In this document: positions 35,891 to 46,513 of the stretch, in pieces
How the letters are laid out: every line of letters starts with the position of its first letter
Numbering within the stretch: the first letter of the stretch is position 1
Source of the DNA: Camarhynchus parvulus
Taxonomy: Eukaryota > Chordata > Aves > Passeriformes > Thraupidae
Reading direction: 5' to 3'
DNA length: 64,000 nt
Assembly: GCF_901933205.1 (NCBI RefSeq)
Contig: NC_044582.1
Location: 19,319,820 to 19,383,819 of the forward strand
Notes under the pieces: generated by a model
Databases searched by the model: none
Seen by the model: only the letters and a program-made list of their open reading frames with translations
What the model was told of the DNA's origin: nothing
Position numbers and translations under genes: made by a program

Positions 35891-37020
35891 TCTACTGGAA
35901 GGTGCTGTGGCCTCGTCCTGCCCACTGCTCCCGTCTTTCCCTTTCAGATGGGAAGGAAGAGGAGTCTTTGCCCCAGTGAGGGGTGTATGGGAGGGCTGGC
36001 AGAGGCTGTGCTCCTGGGCCTGAGGTGGCTTTGGGGTGTGCTCATGGTGTCTGGTCAGTCAGAAAGGGAATTCAGCTCTGTGACCATCACATGCATTGGT
36101 TTTCCTGGCTGGGAGCTCAGTTCTTGCTGCTCTGGCTGGGATGTAGGACATCTCCCAGGGCTGGGATGTGATGTGATCATCCCTGTGGATGTGCAGTGCT
36201 GGGTAACTCGCTCATGCTGCACACCAAGCACAGGTCATGTTCAGGAGCAGAAATGGTGTTTTACCCTTGTTCTGAATCAGAGAAACTCAATCACTTACCT
36301 GAATGTATATAGTGGTTCTTCTCCTCAGGAAAAGGTTTCATTTCTTTGTCATTGCAGAGTTTTTAGCTTTATCATTTCCAAGTGTTGGCTGTGTTTGCAG
36401 AGGGGTAAAAAAGCATTGCAAAAGGAAATAACTACAAGAATGTAATGCTTTATGCATAATAAAAGTGCATTTAAGCTCTAACATGTCATATAATCATTCA
36501 GCCATGGCACAGACTGATGGATTCCTGAGCACAGACACTTCAGAGGGGAGTATCAATGTGAAATCTGGAATAAAGATCCCAAACCAGGAGCCAGCTCATT
36601 GGTTTAATGGCTCTTTCTGTCTCTCAGTGTTCAGAGCTGCACGCTTGGGAGTTCAGGGGATCACAAACCTCCCTGAGCTCGGGCTCTGCTGAAGGAAACT
36701 CCCTGTGGATTTTCCAGCAGGATATTTATACCAGGAGGGAAAGGCTGCTTTTGTTCTTAAAATATTTACAGATTTCTGTGATTTTCTACAGGGGGAAAAT
36801 TAACCTTGTTAGTGTCAGCTGAGGCGTGGTGGAGCTCTCCAGCAGTTGTTCTCACTCCCTTATTAGGGAGATCTTATATCAGCCCGGGTTTATGGGTTGT
36901 AATGGAGCTGCTGGAACAGCAGTAATTGGGGAAATTAGTTTGGACGGTGGCATTAATATTCATGCATCCCTGCAACAGCTCCCTGCTAATTAGTGTCTCT
37001 TGCTGCTCGATTGTGGTGGC
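35891..37020. other. Unique intronic sequence
   Basis: Mixed to AT-rich sequence (36230-36600 and 36720-37000 most AT-rich). No exon or transposon was recognised. Confidence 0.45.
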
Positions 37021-37023
37021 AGA

Positions 37024-37096
37024 ATGGGATGGGATGGGATGGGATGGGATGGGATGGGATGGGATGGGATGGGATGGGATGGGATGGGATGGGATG
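37024..37096. repeat. (GGGAT)n microsatellite, about 14 copies
   Basis: A perfect run of the pentamer GGGAT. Four consecutive copies satisfy a G-quadruplex motif with 2-nt loops on the plus strand. Confidence 0.97.
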
Positions 37097-37425
37097 AATC
37101 TCTGGGGTTACCTGGGCTCGGTGGCAGCACTGAGAGCTGCAGGATGCTGGGGCTGCTCCTGCTGGGGCTGTGGCACTGCCAGAGGAGCTGGCTGGGCTGT
37201 GGAGCCCCAAACCCAGCTGGGGCTGGGCAGAGCCAGCTCTTCCTGCTCGATGATGGGATGGGATGAATCTCTGGGGTTACCTGGGGCTCGGTGGCAGCAC
37301 TGAGAGCCGCAGGATGCGGGGGCTGTGTCATTCCCAGGAGGAGCTGGCTGGGCTGTGCCAGCCCGGTATGGAGCTGTGGAGCCCCAAGCCCAGCTGGGGC
37401 TGGCAGAGCTGGGGCAGGCTGCTGT
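37088..37425. repeat. Two-copy tandem duplication, about 167-bp unit
   Basis: GGGATGAATCTCTGGGGTTA, CTCGGTGGCAGCACTGAGAG and GAGCCCCAAACCCAGCTGGG appear from about 37088 and again from about 37255. Later parts of the second copy have small insertions. The second copy starts with only two GGGAT units, so the pentamer run expanded in the first. Confidence 0.85.
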
Positions 37426-37429
37426 GGCT

Positions 37430-38833
37430 GTTGGCTGCCAGAGTTCTGCAGGAAGAGCACCCACGAGAGGTGCCTGGCACAGCTCAGCTTGGGGTGGAGG
37501 ATGGATTTGCCATCCCCTGTGCCTGGGGTCCCGGCAGAGCCCCCTGCCCTGGCTCTCCCCGTGTGCAGGGGATGAGAAAATGCAGCAGCATTGCAGTGGC
37601 TGCTCCTGAGCTGGGATGTCTGCGCTAATTAATGAATCCAGGCTCTCTGTAGGACTGCTCTCAGTTCCACAGAGCTCCTTCCCTTCTGTCTCCTGCCCCA
37701 CCTGTGCAGGCTGGAGCTGGGCTGGGCTGGGGAGCCCCCCAGGGATGTGGGAGCCCCACTCGTGCTGGGACCCCACACCAGCACAGACAACCCTCTTGAA
37801 TTCCTCTGCACCTCCTCGTTTTCCTTTCCCTCTCCTTGGCAGGAAGGGAGATGAAGTGCTTTGCTCAGCCCCTTTCACAAACAAAGGAATAAATAAAATA
37901 AAGCCATAAGTGATGCCAGCATTTCTCTGGAAAGCTTGGGAGGAAGAACTAATGAGAAAATGCTATTAGTTCTATTTTTAAAGAGTTGAGAGCTCTGCGA
38001 TGCCGTGGTGATGGAACCGGTGTAAGCACCTGGCTGATAAAGATCTCCTGCATGTCTGGGCTAATGCAGATGGACCGGGGCAGGGGGGGAGTGCAGAGGA
38101 TTCTGTTTATCGAGCTTCCCTGGCAGCTTTCTGTTATCAAACACGGTGATTCCCAAGCTGTCAGAACGCATGGTAACATCTTCTGCCTGGGGAAAAGCCT
38201 GCAGGAAGGCAAATCCCACAAGTGATGTGAGAGGCTGTGAGTGGGACAGGGACCCTGCCAGCTGTGCAGCCAGGTGTGTGGCTCCTGTAGCACTCCGGGG
38301 GTGCCCTGGCACCCGTGCCACTCTGGGAGTGTCCTGCCTGTGCCCACAGGTGCCACCCCTCCCCAAGGGGTACCTGGAGCAGGTGCTGTGGCAGTGGAGA
38401 GGGGCTCAGAGCCCTTGTGCAGCTTTGGAAGAGCCCCGTGAGCGGCTGGGTGAGGATGTTTGGGGCCCAGGGAGGTGGCAGCCATGGGGCAGAGCTGCTG
38501 TCCCGCTCTGGCGTGGCAGTGCCCAGGCACGGACAGTCTGTCCTGCTCTCGGTGTGGCAGCAGCGCTCAGCAGCCTCGGACCCATCCCCGGCTCTCGGTG
38601 TGGCAGCAGCGCTCAGCAGCCTCGGGACCCTCCCCGAGCTCTGTTTGGGAGCGGGGGCAGCCCGAGAAAAGAGAGAGGCTGGAGGCACTCGGCTGTGACC
38701 ACATAATGACTCTGTATACAAATTAGATGGATTCACAGCGTGCTTATCTAAATGAGGTTGCCATTTTACAATGCTAATTTTCCTGTTCGTTGCATGTGAT
38801 ACCGGAGCACGGCTGGTTTCAAAAACCCCATTG
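37430..38833. other. Unique intronic sequence
   Basis: GC-rich with an AT-rich patch at 37850-38000. CpG density rises after about 38270. A partial duplication containing TCGGTGTGGCAGCAGCGCTC occurs at 38550 and 38596. No exon was recognised. Confidence 0.45.
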
Positions 38834-39742
38834 CAGGGCTGGGCAGGGTGCGGGTTTTGGGCAGGGTGCGGGTTTGGGGCAGGGTGCGGGTTTGGGGCAG
38901 GGTGCGGGTTTGGGGCAGGGGTGCGGGGCTTGGGGCAGGGTGCGGGTTTGGGGCAGGATGCGGGTTTTGGGCAGGGTGCGGGTTTTGGGCAGGATGCGGG
39001 TTTTGGGCGGGGTGCGGGGCTGGACAGGGTGCGGGTTTTGAGCAGGATGCGGGTTTTGGGCAGGGTGCGGGTTTGGGGCAGGGGTGCGGGGGATGCGGGT
39101 TTTGGGCGGGGTGCGGGTTTTGGGCAGGATGCGGGTTTTGGGCAGGATGCGGGGCTGGACAGGGTGCGGGTTTTGAGCAGGATGCGGGTTTTGGGCGGGG
39201 TGCGGGTTTTGGGCAGGATGCGGGTTTTGGGCAGGGTGCGGGTTTTGGGCAGGGTGCGGGTTTTGGGCAGGATGCGGGTTTGGGGCAGGGGTGCGGGTTT
39301 TGGGCAGGGTGCGGGGCTGGGCAGGGTGCGGCTTTTGGGCAGGATGCGGGGTTTGGGCAGGATGCGGGTTTTGGGCAGGATGCGGGTTTGGGGCAGGATG
39401 CGGGTTTGGGGCAGGGTGCGGGTTTTGGGCAGGATGCGGGTTTGGGGCAGGGTGCGGGGTTGGGCAGGATGCGGGTTTGGGGCAGGGTGCGGGTTTGGGG
39501 CAGGGTGCGGGTTTGGGGCAGGATGCGGGTTTTGGGCAGGGTGCGGGTTTGGGGCAGGGTGCGGGTTTGGGGCAGGGTGCGGGTTTGGGGCAGGGTGCGG
39601 GTTTTGGGCAGGGTGCGGGGCTGGGCAGGATGCGGGTTTTGGGCAGTGTGCGGGTTTGGGGCAGGGGTGCGGGTTTGGGGCAGGGTGCGGGGCTGGGCAG
39701 GGTGCGGGTTTGGGGCAGGGTGCGGGTTTTGGGCAGGGTGCG
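38834..39742. repeat. G-rich minisatellite, 17-18 bp unit, about 50 copies
   Basis: The unit is GGGCAGGGTGCGGGTTTT or GGGCAGGATGCGGGTTTG. Almost every unit carries two or three runs of GGG and one CpG (TGCGGG). A few units read GCGGGGCTG. Successive units give G3-N3-G3-N4-G3-N2-G3 spacing, a strict quadruplex motif on the plus strand, which is the non-template strand for GRM7 transcription. Long open frames on both strands (about 38.2-39.95 kb) are repeat artefacts. Confidence 0.97.
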
Positions 39743-40400
39743 AGGCTCGCACAGCCCGGAGCTCCGAGGCCGGCGGGCTCAGCTGCCGCTGCAGTAATTA
39801 GCAGCCGCTCTGCAGATCTTGATAAACAATGCACAGGGGGCTTGTTCCTTTGCGCCGCGCTTCTGCCCTCCAGAGGGATAAATAACTGGAGGGAAGGGAA
39901 TTGCAGGGAGATGGGATGGAGGAGGAGGAAACAAAGGCGGTGTGCGCGTTCCTAAGGCTGGGATGTGAGGGGCAGCAAGGATGGGAAATGCACTCTGGGG
40001 AGCCGAGGGCACGCGGGTGGCGTTCCCAAAGCACCCCAGCGTCCATGAAACGCTGCTGTGGCTCGGAGCAGGAGGCGCAGGAGCCTTTGGAGGAATGTCT
40101 GGGGTTTCATTTGTCACTCGGGGCTGGCTCCGGCTGAGCGCGGGGAAATGAGACTGCCCGGATTGCCTGGGAAAGCTACAGCGGCGTTTGGCATTCCTGG
40201 GGCTGCTGCTTTCCTTTGGATTCTCCACATATTCCCATCCCCCTTCTCCCGTTCCCATCCTCTCCCCCTCCCCCGGTCTGAGGAACGGGGCTGGAATGGA
40301 GCCCCCAGTCTGTTCTTGCAGGGGGCTCCGGGCTGGTGGAGCTTGGCTGATTCCCGACGGGCTGGGATGGCCCTGCTGGTCGGGAGCTGATGGGGGACAT
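39743..40400. promoter_or_regulatory. CpG-enriched block, first half of a candidate CpG island
   Basis: A hand count gives about 29 CpG dinucleotides in 39742-40200, far denser than the surrounding intron. CpG-rich pieces include GGCCGGCGGGCTC, TGCGCCGCGC and GTGTGCGCGTT. No TATA box, exon or splice-site pair could be tied to it. An alternative GRM7 promoter, enhancer or unmethylated element is possible; it could also be a by-product of the neighbouring CpG-bearing array. Confidence 0.4.
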
Positions 40401-40403
40401 CTC

Positions 40404-40697
40404 ATCCCCATCCCCATCCCCATCCCTATCCCATTCTCATCCCCATCCCCATTCCCATCCCTATCCCATCCCCATCCCCATCCCTATCCCATCCCCATCC
40501 CTATCCCATCCTCATCCCCATCCCTATCCCATCCCCATCCCCATCCCTATCCCATCCCCATCCCTATCCCCATCCCCATCCCATCCCCATCCCTATCCCA
40601 TCCCCATCCCATGCCATCCCATCCCATCCCATCCCATCCCATCCCATCCCATCCCATCCCATCCCATCCCATCCCATCCCATCCCATCCCATCCCAT
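40404..40697. repeat. (CCCATC)n / (CCCAT)n composite microsatellite
   Basis: Hexamer CCCATC with CCCTATC interruptions (40404-40610) gives way to about 17 pure CCCAT pentamers (40612-40697). The pentamer part is the exact complement of the (GGGAT)n run at 37024-37096. The minus strand is quadruplex-prone. Confidence 0.97.
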
Positions 40698-41290
40698 CTC
40701 CTCCTGCCCTCCCGGCGCTGCTCCGTTGTTTCTCAGGGAGAGCCGATGAGGACCTGTTACAGTCGGTTGTTCAAAACGATCTGACACCCGGCATTCCGCA
40801 TAAAGTCCCTTTCAGAAATAGCTATTCACTGGGAAGCGGAAAAAAAAAAGAAAGCGCGGTGATTTAGGGTGTAAACTGCGCATGCATAAACATGAGGCGA
40901 TCTCCAGAGCCGGGTGCTCGCTCTGATGTGATGAATAGAGATGCAGGAGTGATTGCAGGGCCGTTCATCCCCTGCTCCCCCGGCTGCGTGCAGCCCCACC
41001 GAGGCCCGGGGCTGTTCGCAGCGGCCAGGACGGGATGCTGCGCGCAGGCTGCTCTGTCATGGGAGGAGAGCGCAGGGTCTCACATCATCCCTGCTCACCT
41101 GCAGCCTCTGCTGGCTCCGCTCCACCCTTCCCGTGGGCCCTGAGGGGAACAGCTTGTTCAGCACCTCGCAGGAGCAGTCCCTCGGGAGTTCTGAGCGCTG
41201 CCAGCACCAGCGGCCTTTTCACCGAGCGGGGATCCTGAAATACTTGGTGCTTTCCAGAAACGGCTCCCGTACCTTTCATCCTCAGGGCTT
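40698..41290. promoter_or_regulatory. CpG-enriched block, second half of a candidate CpG island, with NRF1-like site
   Basis: A hand count gives about 36 CpG in 40720-41270. TGCGCATGC at 40877-40885 matches most of the NRF1 consensus (TGCGCATGCGC), a factor typical of CpG-island promoters. A short AT-rich part with an A run lies at 40840-40850. No transcript evidence can be read from sequence, so the regulatory role is inference. Confidence 0.4.
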
Positions 41291-41363
41291 GCCAGGGTCA
41301 CAGAGATCGCTTTCATCTTCCCAAAGCTCCCCTGCCCTGTGCAGGAGAGCCCTGCTCAGAGCT

Positions 41364-41627
41364 GCCAGGGAAATCCTGGGCACTGAGGCGTGGAAAGAAG
41401 GGCAGGGAAGTAAATCCTGGGCACTGGGACAGGCAGGGAAATCCTGGGCACTGGGACAGGCAGGGAAATCCTGGGCACTGGGACAGGGGAAGGAACAGCA
41501 GGGAAATCCTGGGCACTGGGACAGGCATGGAAAGAAGGGCAGGGAAATAAATCCTGGGCACTGGGACAGGCAGGGAAATCCTGGGCGCTGGGACAGGGGA
41601 GGGAAAGGCAGGGAAATCCTGAGCACT
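41364..41627. repeat. Minisatellite, about 27-bp unit, 8 copies with insertions
   Basis: AGGGAAATCCTGGGCACTGG plus GACAGGC forms the unit. Some copies carry an extra ATGGAAAGAAGGGC or GGAAGGAACAGC insertion, giving a mixed pattern of simple and long units. Confidence 0.94.
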
Positions 41628-41629
41628 CC

Positions 41630-42000
41630 GTTTTTTCATGCAGAAAAGCCAATTCTTTATTCCCATCGTTCACATTTCTAGGAAATATCAGAAGGCACTG
41701 TGTTAAAACTAACTGGTCAGCAGGACAGTGAAACTCAGTTCCTTGCTTGGGAGGGGCTACTGCATATATCTATCAAATTTTCTCTCTCTAGATATGTTGA
41801 CATATTTTTTTTACTGATTCTTATGGAACAGATTCCTTGTTTTTGCAGGTGTAGACTGTTTTTCTCTACAAGAATAATTTGTTATGTTATTCTACTTGTT
41901 TTCCCTTATGAGAACGTACAAGCCTGTTGGTAATTCAGCAGAGCAAGGCCTGATTGTATAAGGCCTTTCTTTTATAATATCTTTTCCTGTATGTAACAGG
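41630..42000 (-). mobile_element. Possible LTR remnant, minus orientation
   Basis: An AT-rich block of about 370 bp sits abruptly between GC-rich sequences. On the minus strand it has a TATAAAAG box near 41970 and an AATAAAG signal near 41660, in the order and spacing expected of an LTR. I could not find target-site duplications or a second copy here, so it may equally be ordinary intron sequence. Confidence 0.28.
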
Positions 42001-42635
42001 AGTCATGGGCAGGAAGGGCAGAGCCCTTTATTTTGATGTCTCAGAGCTTGAAGCCAATTTTAGGTGCTGCCTGGGGGCCCATCCAGTGCCACAGAGCCCA
42101 GCTCCTCGGGCTGCTGGAGACAAAGCTGTGCCCAGTTTTGGTGGGAGGCTCCTCCAGGGACCATTCACATTTCCAGAGCACCTGGATTATTTTTTTTTTT
42201 TCTGCTGAAGGAATTGCAGGGAGAATCCATCAAGTTTGGTTTGAACGTGTTTTAGAATCTGAATGCTTGTGGGCTTATCTGCTCTTTATGTTGTACTGCT
42301 TTTGTTCCAAGCTATGAACGAGGCCAGCTCTGAGCACCAGGACAGGTAGAACAGGTCAGCTCTGCTCTCAGGAGAGAACACAAAGCACACCTGGTTTGCT
42401 TGAGGGGTGCTCCAGGCCCAGGTGTTCTATTTGATGAACAGTTACTGGACGGACTATTCCATTTATTGAGCGCTGGCAGCAATTTACACCAAATCTGACA
42501 CGTGGAGCTTCCAAAGGACACTCGGTGGAGAATTGTGAACCTTTTTTAATGACTGAAAATGGAGTTAATGATGAAATAACACTGCAAAAATAAGAGCAAG
42601 GCAGGTGGAGACGGGAAAGGTTGGTTTGGTCTGTG
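42001..42635. other. Unique intronic sequence
   Basis: Mixed composition, with a T run of about 13 at 42188-42200. No exon or element was recognised. Confidence 0.45.
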
Positions 42636-43320
42636 GTGTGGTTTAGGACCAGGTTTGTGTTTGTTGGGGTGGTTTAGGACCAGGTTTGTGTTTGTTGGGG
42701 TGGTTTAGGATCAGGTTTGTGTTTGTTGGGGTGGTTTAGGATCAGTTTTGTGTTTGTTGGGGTGGTTTAGGATCAGGTTTGTGTTTGTTTAGGATCAGGT
42801 TTGTGTTTGTTTTTGTCATTTTGTTTGTTGGGGTGGTTTAGGATCAGGTTTGTGTTGGTTGGTGTGGTTTAGGATCAGGTTTGTGTTTGTTGCTGTGGTT
42901 TAGGACAACGTTTGTGTTTGTTGCTGTGGTTTAGGCCCAGGTTTGTGTTGGTTGGTGGGGTTTAGGATCAGTTTGTTGCTGTGGTTTGGGAGTTTGTTTT
43001 TGTTGGGGTGGTTTAGGACCAGGTTTGTGTTGGTTGGTGGGGTTTAGGACCAGGTTTGTGTTTGTTGGGGTGGTTTAGGACCAGGTTTGTGTTTGTTGGG
43101 GTGGTTTAGGACCAGGTTTGTGTTTGTTGCTGTGGTTTAGGACCAGGTTTGTGTTTGTTGGTGTGGTTTAGGATCAGTTTGTTGCTGTGGTTTAGGGCCA
43201 GGTTTGTGTTTGTTGGGGTGGTTTAGGCCCAGGTTTGTGTTGGTTGGTGGGGTTTAGGATCAGTTTGTTGCTGTGGTTTAGGACCAGGTTTCTCTGTTGG
43301 TGTGCTTTAGGATCAGGTTT
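42636..43320. repeat. GT-rich minisatellite, about 31-bp unit, roughly 22 copies
   Basis: GTGGTTTAGGATCAGGTTTG followed by TGTTTGTTGGG is the main unit. Shorter variants (GATCAGTTTGTTGCTGTG) recur three times, and some units have GGTTGGTGGGG. The array becomes less regular in its second half. Confidence 0.96.
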
Positions 43321-44420
43321 ATCACGACACAGGCTGTGGGCTGGCTGCTGTTGATGGGGTCAGCACTGGACACTGGTTTGAGTGTTTAAGGAGGCCCTGG
43401 TGAGGCTGGGCAGCTCTCCCTGCAGGCTCCCCGTTCCCCAGGGCTCCTCTGCTGCCTCTGGGCTGCTCCAGGAGGGCAAGGAGCTGCTCTGGGGTGGTTT
43501 CCATCAGGCTGCTGTAGGGCTGAGCTCTTAGAGACCTTTAAAAAATAACAATATTTCTATATCTGGTTGCTCCTGCATGAGTCTAATAACACAGCCCTTA
43601 GAAAGTAATTTGGATTAATTAGAATGTCCGGGCACTTTTGCGATAAAGACATGCAGAGTAATTATCCAGTGTCCAGAATCATCTATTGAGCTTGTGAAGT
43701 TTAAGTCTGAAAATTATTCTCCCCTAAGTATTTGTCTTTCTGACTGTATTTCTGTTATTAAATTTGTTTTCCCACAAGTTAGATAAGAAGAAATGTAATT
43801 ATTTAGCTGGCAAGCTCAATGTTGAGGTGAAGACAACCAGTGAAGGTAGAAGTGTGATTGCCTTGTGGTTTTCCCTGTAATAATGCAGAAATATTTAGAT
43901 ATCTGTGGAATTACATGGTGATGATGCACTCTGTGAAAGGCCAGAGATGAAATATAAGGGAATAAAAGGTATAGATATTCACTGGAACTTCTTTATTCCC
44001 TGTAACTCTTGGATATGTAGTGGGAGAAATGTCAAATGCAGATTTCTCCCATAATTACAACCCATTCTGGCTCACATCTCTCTCACTGCATTTTCTCACT
44101 CTCCTTTATACCCAGGCTGTGTCCTGAAGGACCTTGTTCTCTTTCTGATGCTCAGAGGACACAACAGGCCTTTTCGCTTGTGATAATGTTTATTTTGGAT
44201 TAAAGAAAATATGAAATCAAAGGCAGGCTAAATATAATCCCTCAGTGTCCCTGGTGGAACCGTCCCAGGCCTGGGTCAGCCGTGCCTCCCACAGTTCTGA
44301 AGGAATTTTAAATGCCTGGGACTGAGGAGGAGATGGCTGACCTTGCAGATGGTGGAACAGTTTGTCCTCTCTGAGCCCCTCCCGGTGCTGCTGCTGCTCC
44401 CCAGTGCAGGGCAGCCCTGG
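43321..44420. other. Unique intronic sequence, strongly AT-rich centre
   Basis: 43530-44230 is AT-rich and free of recognisable repeats, the kind of sequence that often contains conserved non-coding elements. No exon was recognised. Confidence 0.45.
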
Positions 44421-44422
44421 AG

Positions 44423-44648
44423 GGGCTGGGAATGGGATGGAGAATCCCTGAGGAGCTGGGAATGGGGTGGAGAATCCCTGAGGAGCTGGGAAGGGGCTGC
44501 AGAATCCCTGAGGAGCTGGGAAGGGGCTGCAGAATCTCTGAGGAGCTGGGAAGGGGCTGGAGAATCCCTGAGGAGCTGGGAAGGGGCTGCAGAATCCCTG
44601 AGGAGCTGGGAAGGGAATGGAGAATCCCTGAGGAGCTGGGCAGGGGCT
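44423..44648. repeat. Minisatellite, 30-bp unit, about 7-8 copies
   Basis: AGGAGCTGGG recurs exactly every 30 bp (44451, 44481, 44511, 44541, 44571, 44601, 44631) with AAGGGGCTGCAGAATCCCTG completing the unit. GGGGTGG, GGGCTGG and GGAATGG variants occur. Confidence 0.97.
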
Positions 44649-44734
44649 CACCTGGAGCAAAGGAGGCTCAGGGGCCCTTGTGGCTCTGCACAGCTCCTGC
44701 CAGGAGGGCACAGCCGGGGGGATTTGGGATCTGA

Positions 44735-45085
44735 CCCCAGGGGACAGGGACAGGAGGAGAGGGAACGGCCCCAGGCTGGGCTGGGGAGGCTCAGGGGGGG
44801 ATTTGGGAACAATTCTTCATGGGAACAGGGACAGGAGGAGAGGGAACGGCCCCAGGCTGGGCTGGGGAGCTCTAAACTGAATATCAGGAGCAATTTCTGC
44901 ATGGCAAGGAATGCCCAGCCCTGGCACAGCTGCCCTGGGGGATAGAGGGTCCCCACTGCAGGGGATTTCAAAGCCCTGTGCAGGTGGCACTTGGGGACAC
45001 AGGGCAGTGGTGGCCTGGGCAGAGCTGGGCAGGGTTGGATTGGATCCCGGGGTGTTTCCAGCCCAGTGGATTCCTCCGTGCTGAG
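44735..45085 (+). mobile_element. CR1 LINE 3' region, plus orientation, with internal duplication
   Basis: GGGACAGGGACAGGAGGAGA and GGGAACGGCCCCAGGCTGGG occur twice (about 44741 and 44823). Normal CR1 order then resumes: AGGAGCAATTTCTGCATGGC, CCAGCCCTGGCACAGCTGCC, GGGATTTCAAAGCCCTGTGC and GGGTTGGATTGGATCCCGGG. The tail ends near GTGGATTCCTCCGTGC. Confidence 0.83.
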
Positions 45086-45434
45086 CAGGCTGTGCCTTGG
45101 GCAGGAGGCACAGGCAGTGCCAGGCTGTGGGGCAGCAGTGAACTCACTGGAGTGAGGCTGCAGCAGCAAGGAGCACCTGAACTGAAGGCTGCTCTTACCT
45201 GGAGCAAATCATCGCTTCTGCGAACACGTTTGTGCTGCTGATGCTGAAATTGCAGGAGTCTGATGTTCGCACACTGCTTGTGAGGGCTGGGAGGAGAGAA
45301 CACCAGCTGGCCTTGCCCTTACAGGGTTTTCCCTTCCTGGCTGCCCTTGCAGCCTGGTACATCTCAGATGCTCTGAATGCTGCTCTGCGCTCTGTAGTGT
45401 GGGAGGAGATGGTTTGTAGTGGTCTCCATGAGAG

Positions 45435-45539
45435 CACTCAGGCATTTTAATGAGAACAGGCTCCCACTTCTGCAGTACCTGTTCAGTGGGGGCTCTTCAC
45501 AGGAACCTGGGTTTGCTCACTGTGGCGTTGAGCTGCCTG
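45435..45539 (+). repeat. Diverged direct duplication, copy A
   Basis: CACTCAGGCATTTTAATGAG, AACAGGCTCCCACTTCTGCA and AACCTGGGTTTGCTCACTGT match 46410-46513 in the same order and orientation, with scattered substitutions and one single-base gap. Confidence 0.85.
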
Positions 45540-46002
45540 CCCACATCTGCAGGTAGGAAAGGGAAAATGAAGAGTGGATGGCTGAGATGTTATCACTCAG
45601 ACCATGCCAGCCTCTGCAATCTGCTTACAGCAGAAGTCACACCCGCCTGTCCAGGCAGCCCCAGGACAATCAGCTGTGCACTGTCCCCTCCTGCCAGGGC
45701 AGCCCCTCACAGCTGTGTCACACCCAGGCTGCTCCTCGGCAGCTGTGGCAGCTCTCTGCCCCTTGTCCCCACCCGGGCCCTGTGCCGGTGCCCGGGCAGC
45801 GAGTGGGGCTGCCTGGAGCCCTTGGCCTGGGGGAATTTCTCTCCCAGTGTCACTGGGACACTGGCAGCAGCGATGCTGTGCCCACCAGGGCAGCTGTGTG
45901 CCTCTGCTCATGAATTTGGATTCATTTTCCAGCCTGGGTTGGTCACCTCCAGCTGGAGTTAGGTGAGCACGTGTCACCCTGGGCTGTGGCTGTGGGGACA
46001 CC

Positions 46003-46047
46003 TCAGGAGGAGGAGCAGGAGCAGGAGGAGCAGGAGGAGGAGGACGA
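46003..46047. repeat. (AGG/AGC)n triplet-rich tract
   Basis: About 14 purine-rich triplets, mostly AGG with interspersed AGC, interrupted at the end by ACG. Confidence 0.9.
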
Positions 46048-46409
46048 AGCTGTTGAGGCTCGCAGGTGTGGGTGAGCAGGGCTGCAGGGAGGTCAGGCAG
46101 CAGCTTACACATATTCTGTATAATTCACAGCTCTGCTCTTGCCTCCAGCTTTCCATAAAGTGCCAATCCAAAGCAGACAGTTTAAGCTCAAGCAGAACGG
46201 TTCAGTCAGCCGCAGTGTGTGAGCACATTAAAACCCGGGGGTTTTCATTATTTGACACATTTTTAAATTCAAAAATCCTTCCAATATTGCACGGAGGGAA
46301 ATGAGCTCCAGAAGCCCTGTTTAAAACATCATTTACTGCTGGAAATGCAGCTGGTTCCCTTGGGGTGTCAGAGATCCGGGGGGGCTGGAGAGATCCCATT
46401 GTCTGAGGC

Positions 46410-46513
46410 CACTCAGACATTTGAATGGGAACAGGCTCCTGCTTCTGCAGTGTCTGCTCACTGGAAATTGTTCACAGAACCTGGGTTTGCTCACTGTGCT
46501 GCTGAGCTGCCTG
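46410..46513 (+). repeat. Diverged direct duplication, copy B
   Basis: CACTCAGACATTTGAATGGG, AACAGGCTCCTGCTTCTGCA and AACCTGGGTTTGCTCACTGT pair with copy A about 975 bp upstream. It could be a local duplication or two insertions of an unrecognised dispersed element. Confidence 0.85.

Noticed and set aside
38161..39955. Frames up to 557 codons resembling collagen-like or antifreeze-like repeats
   Set aside because: Translation of the G-rich 17-18 bp array on both strands; no flanking gene structure.
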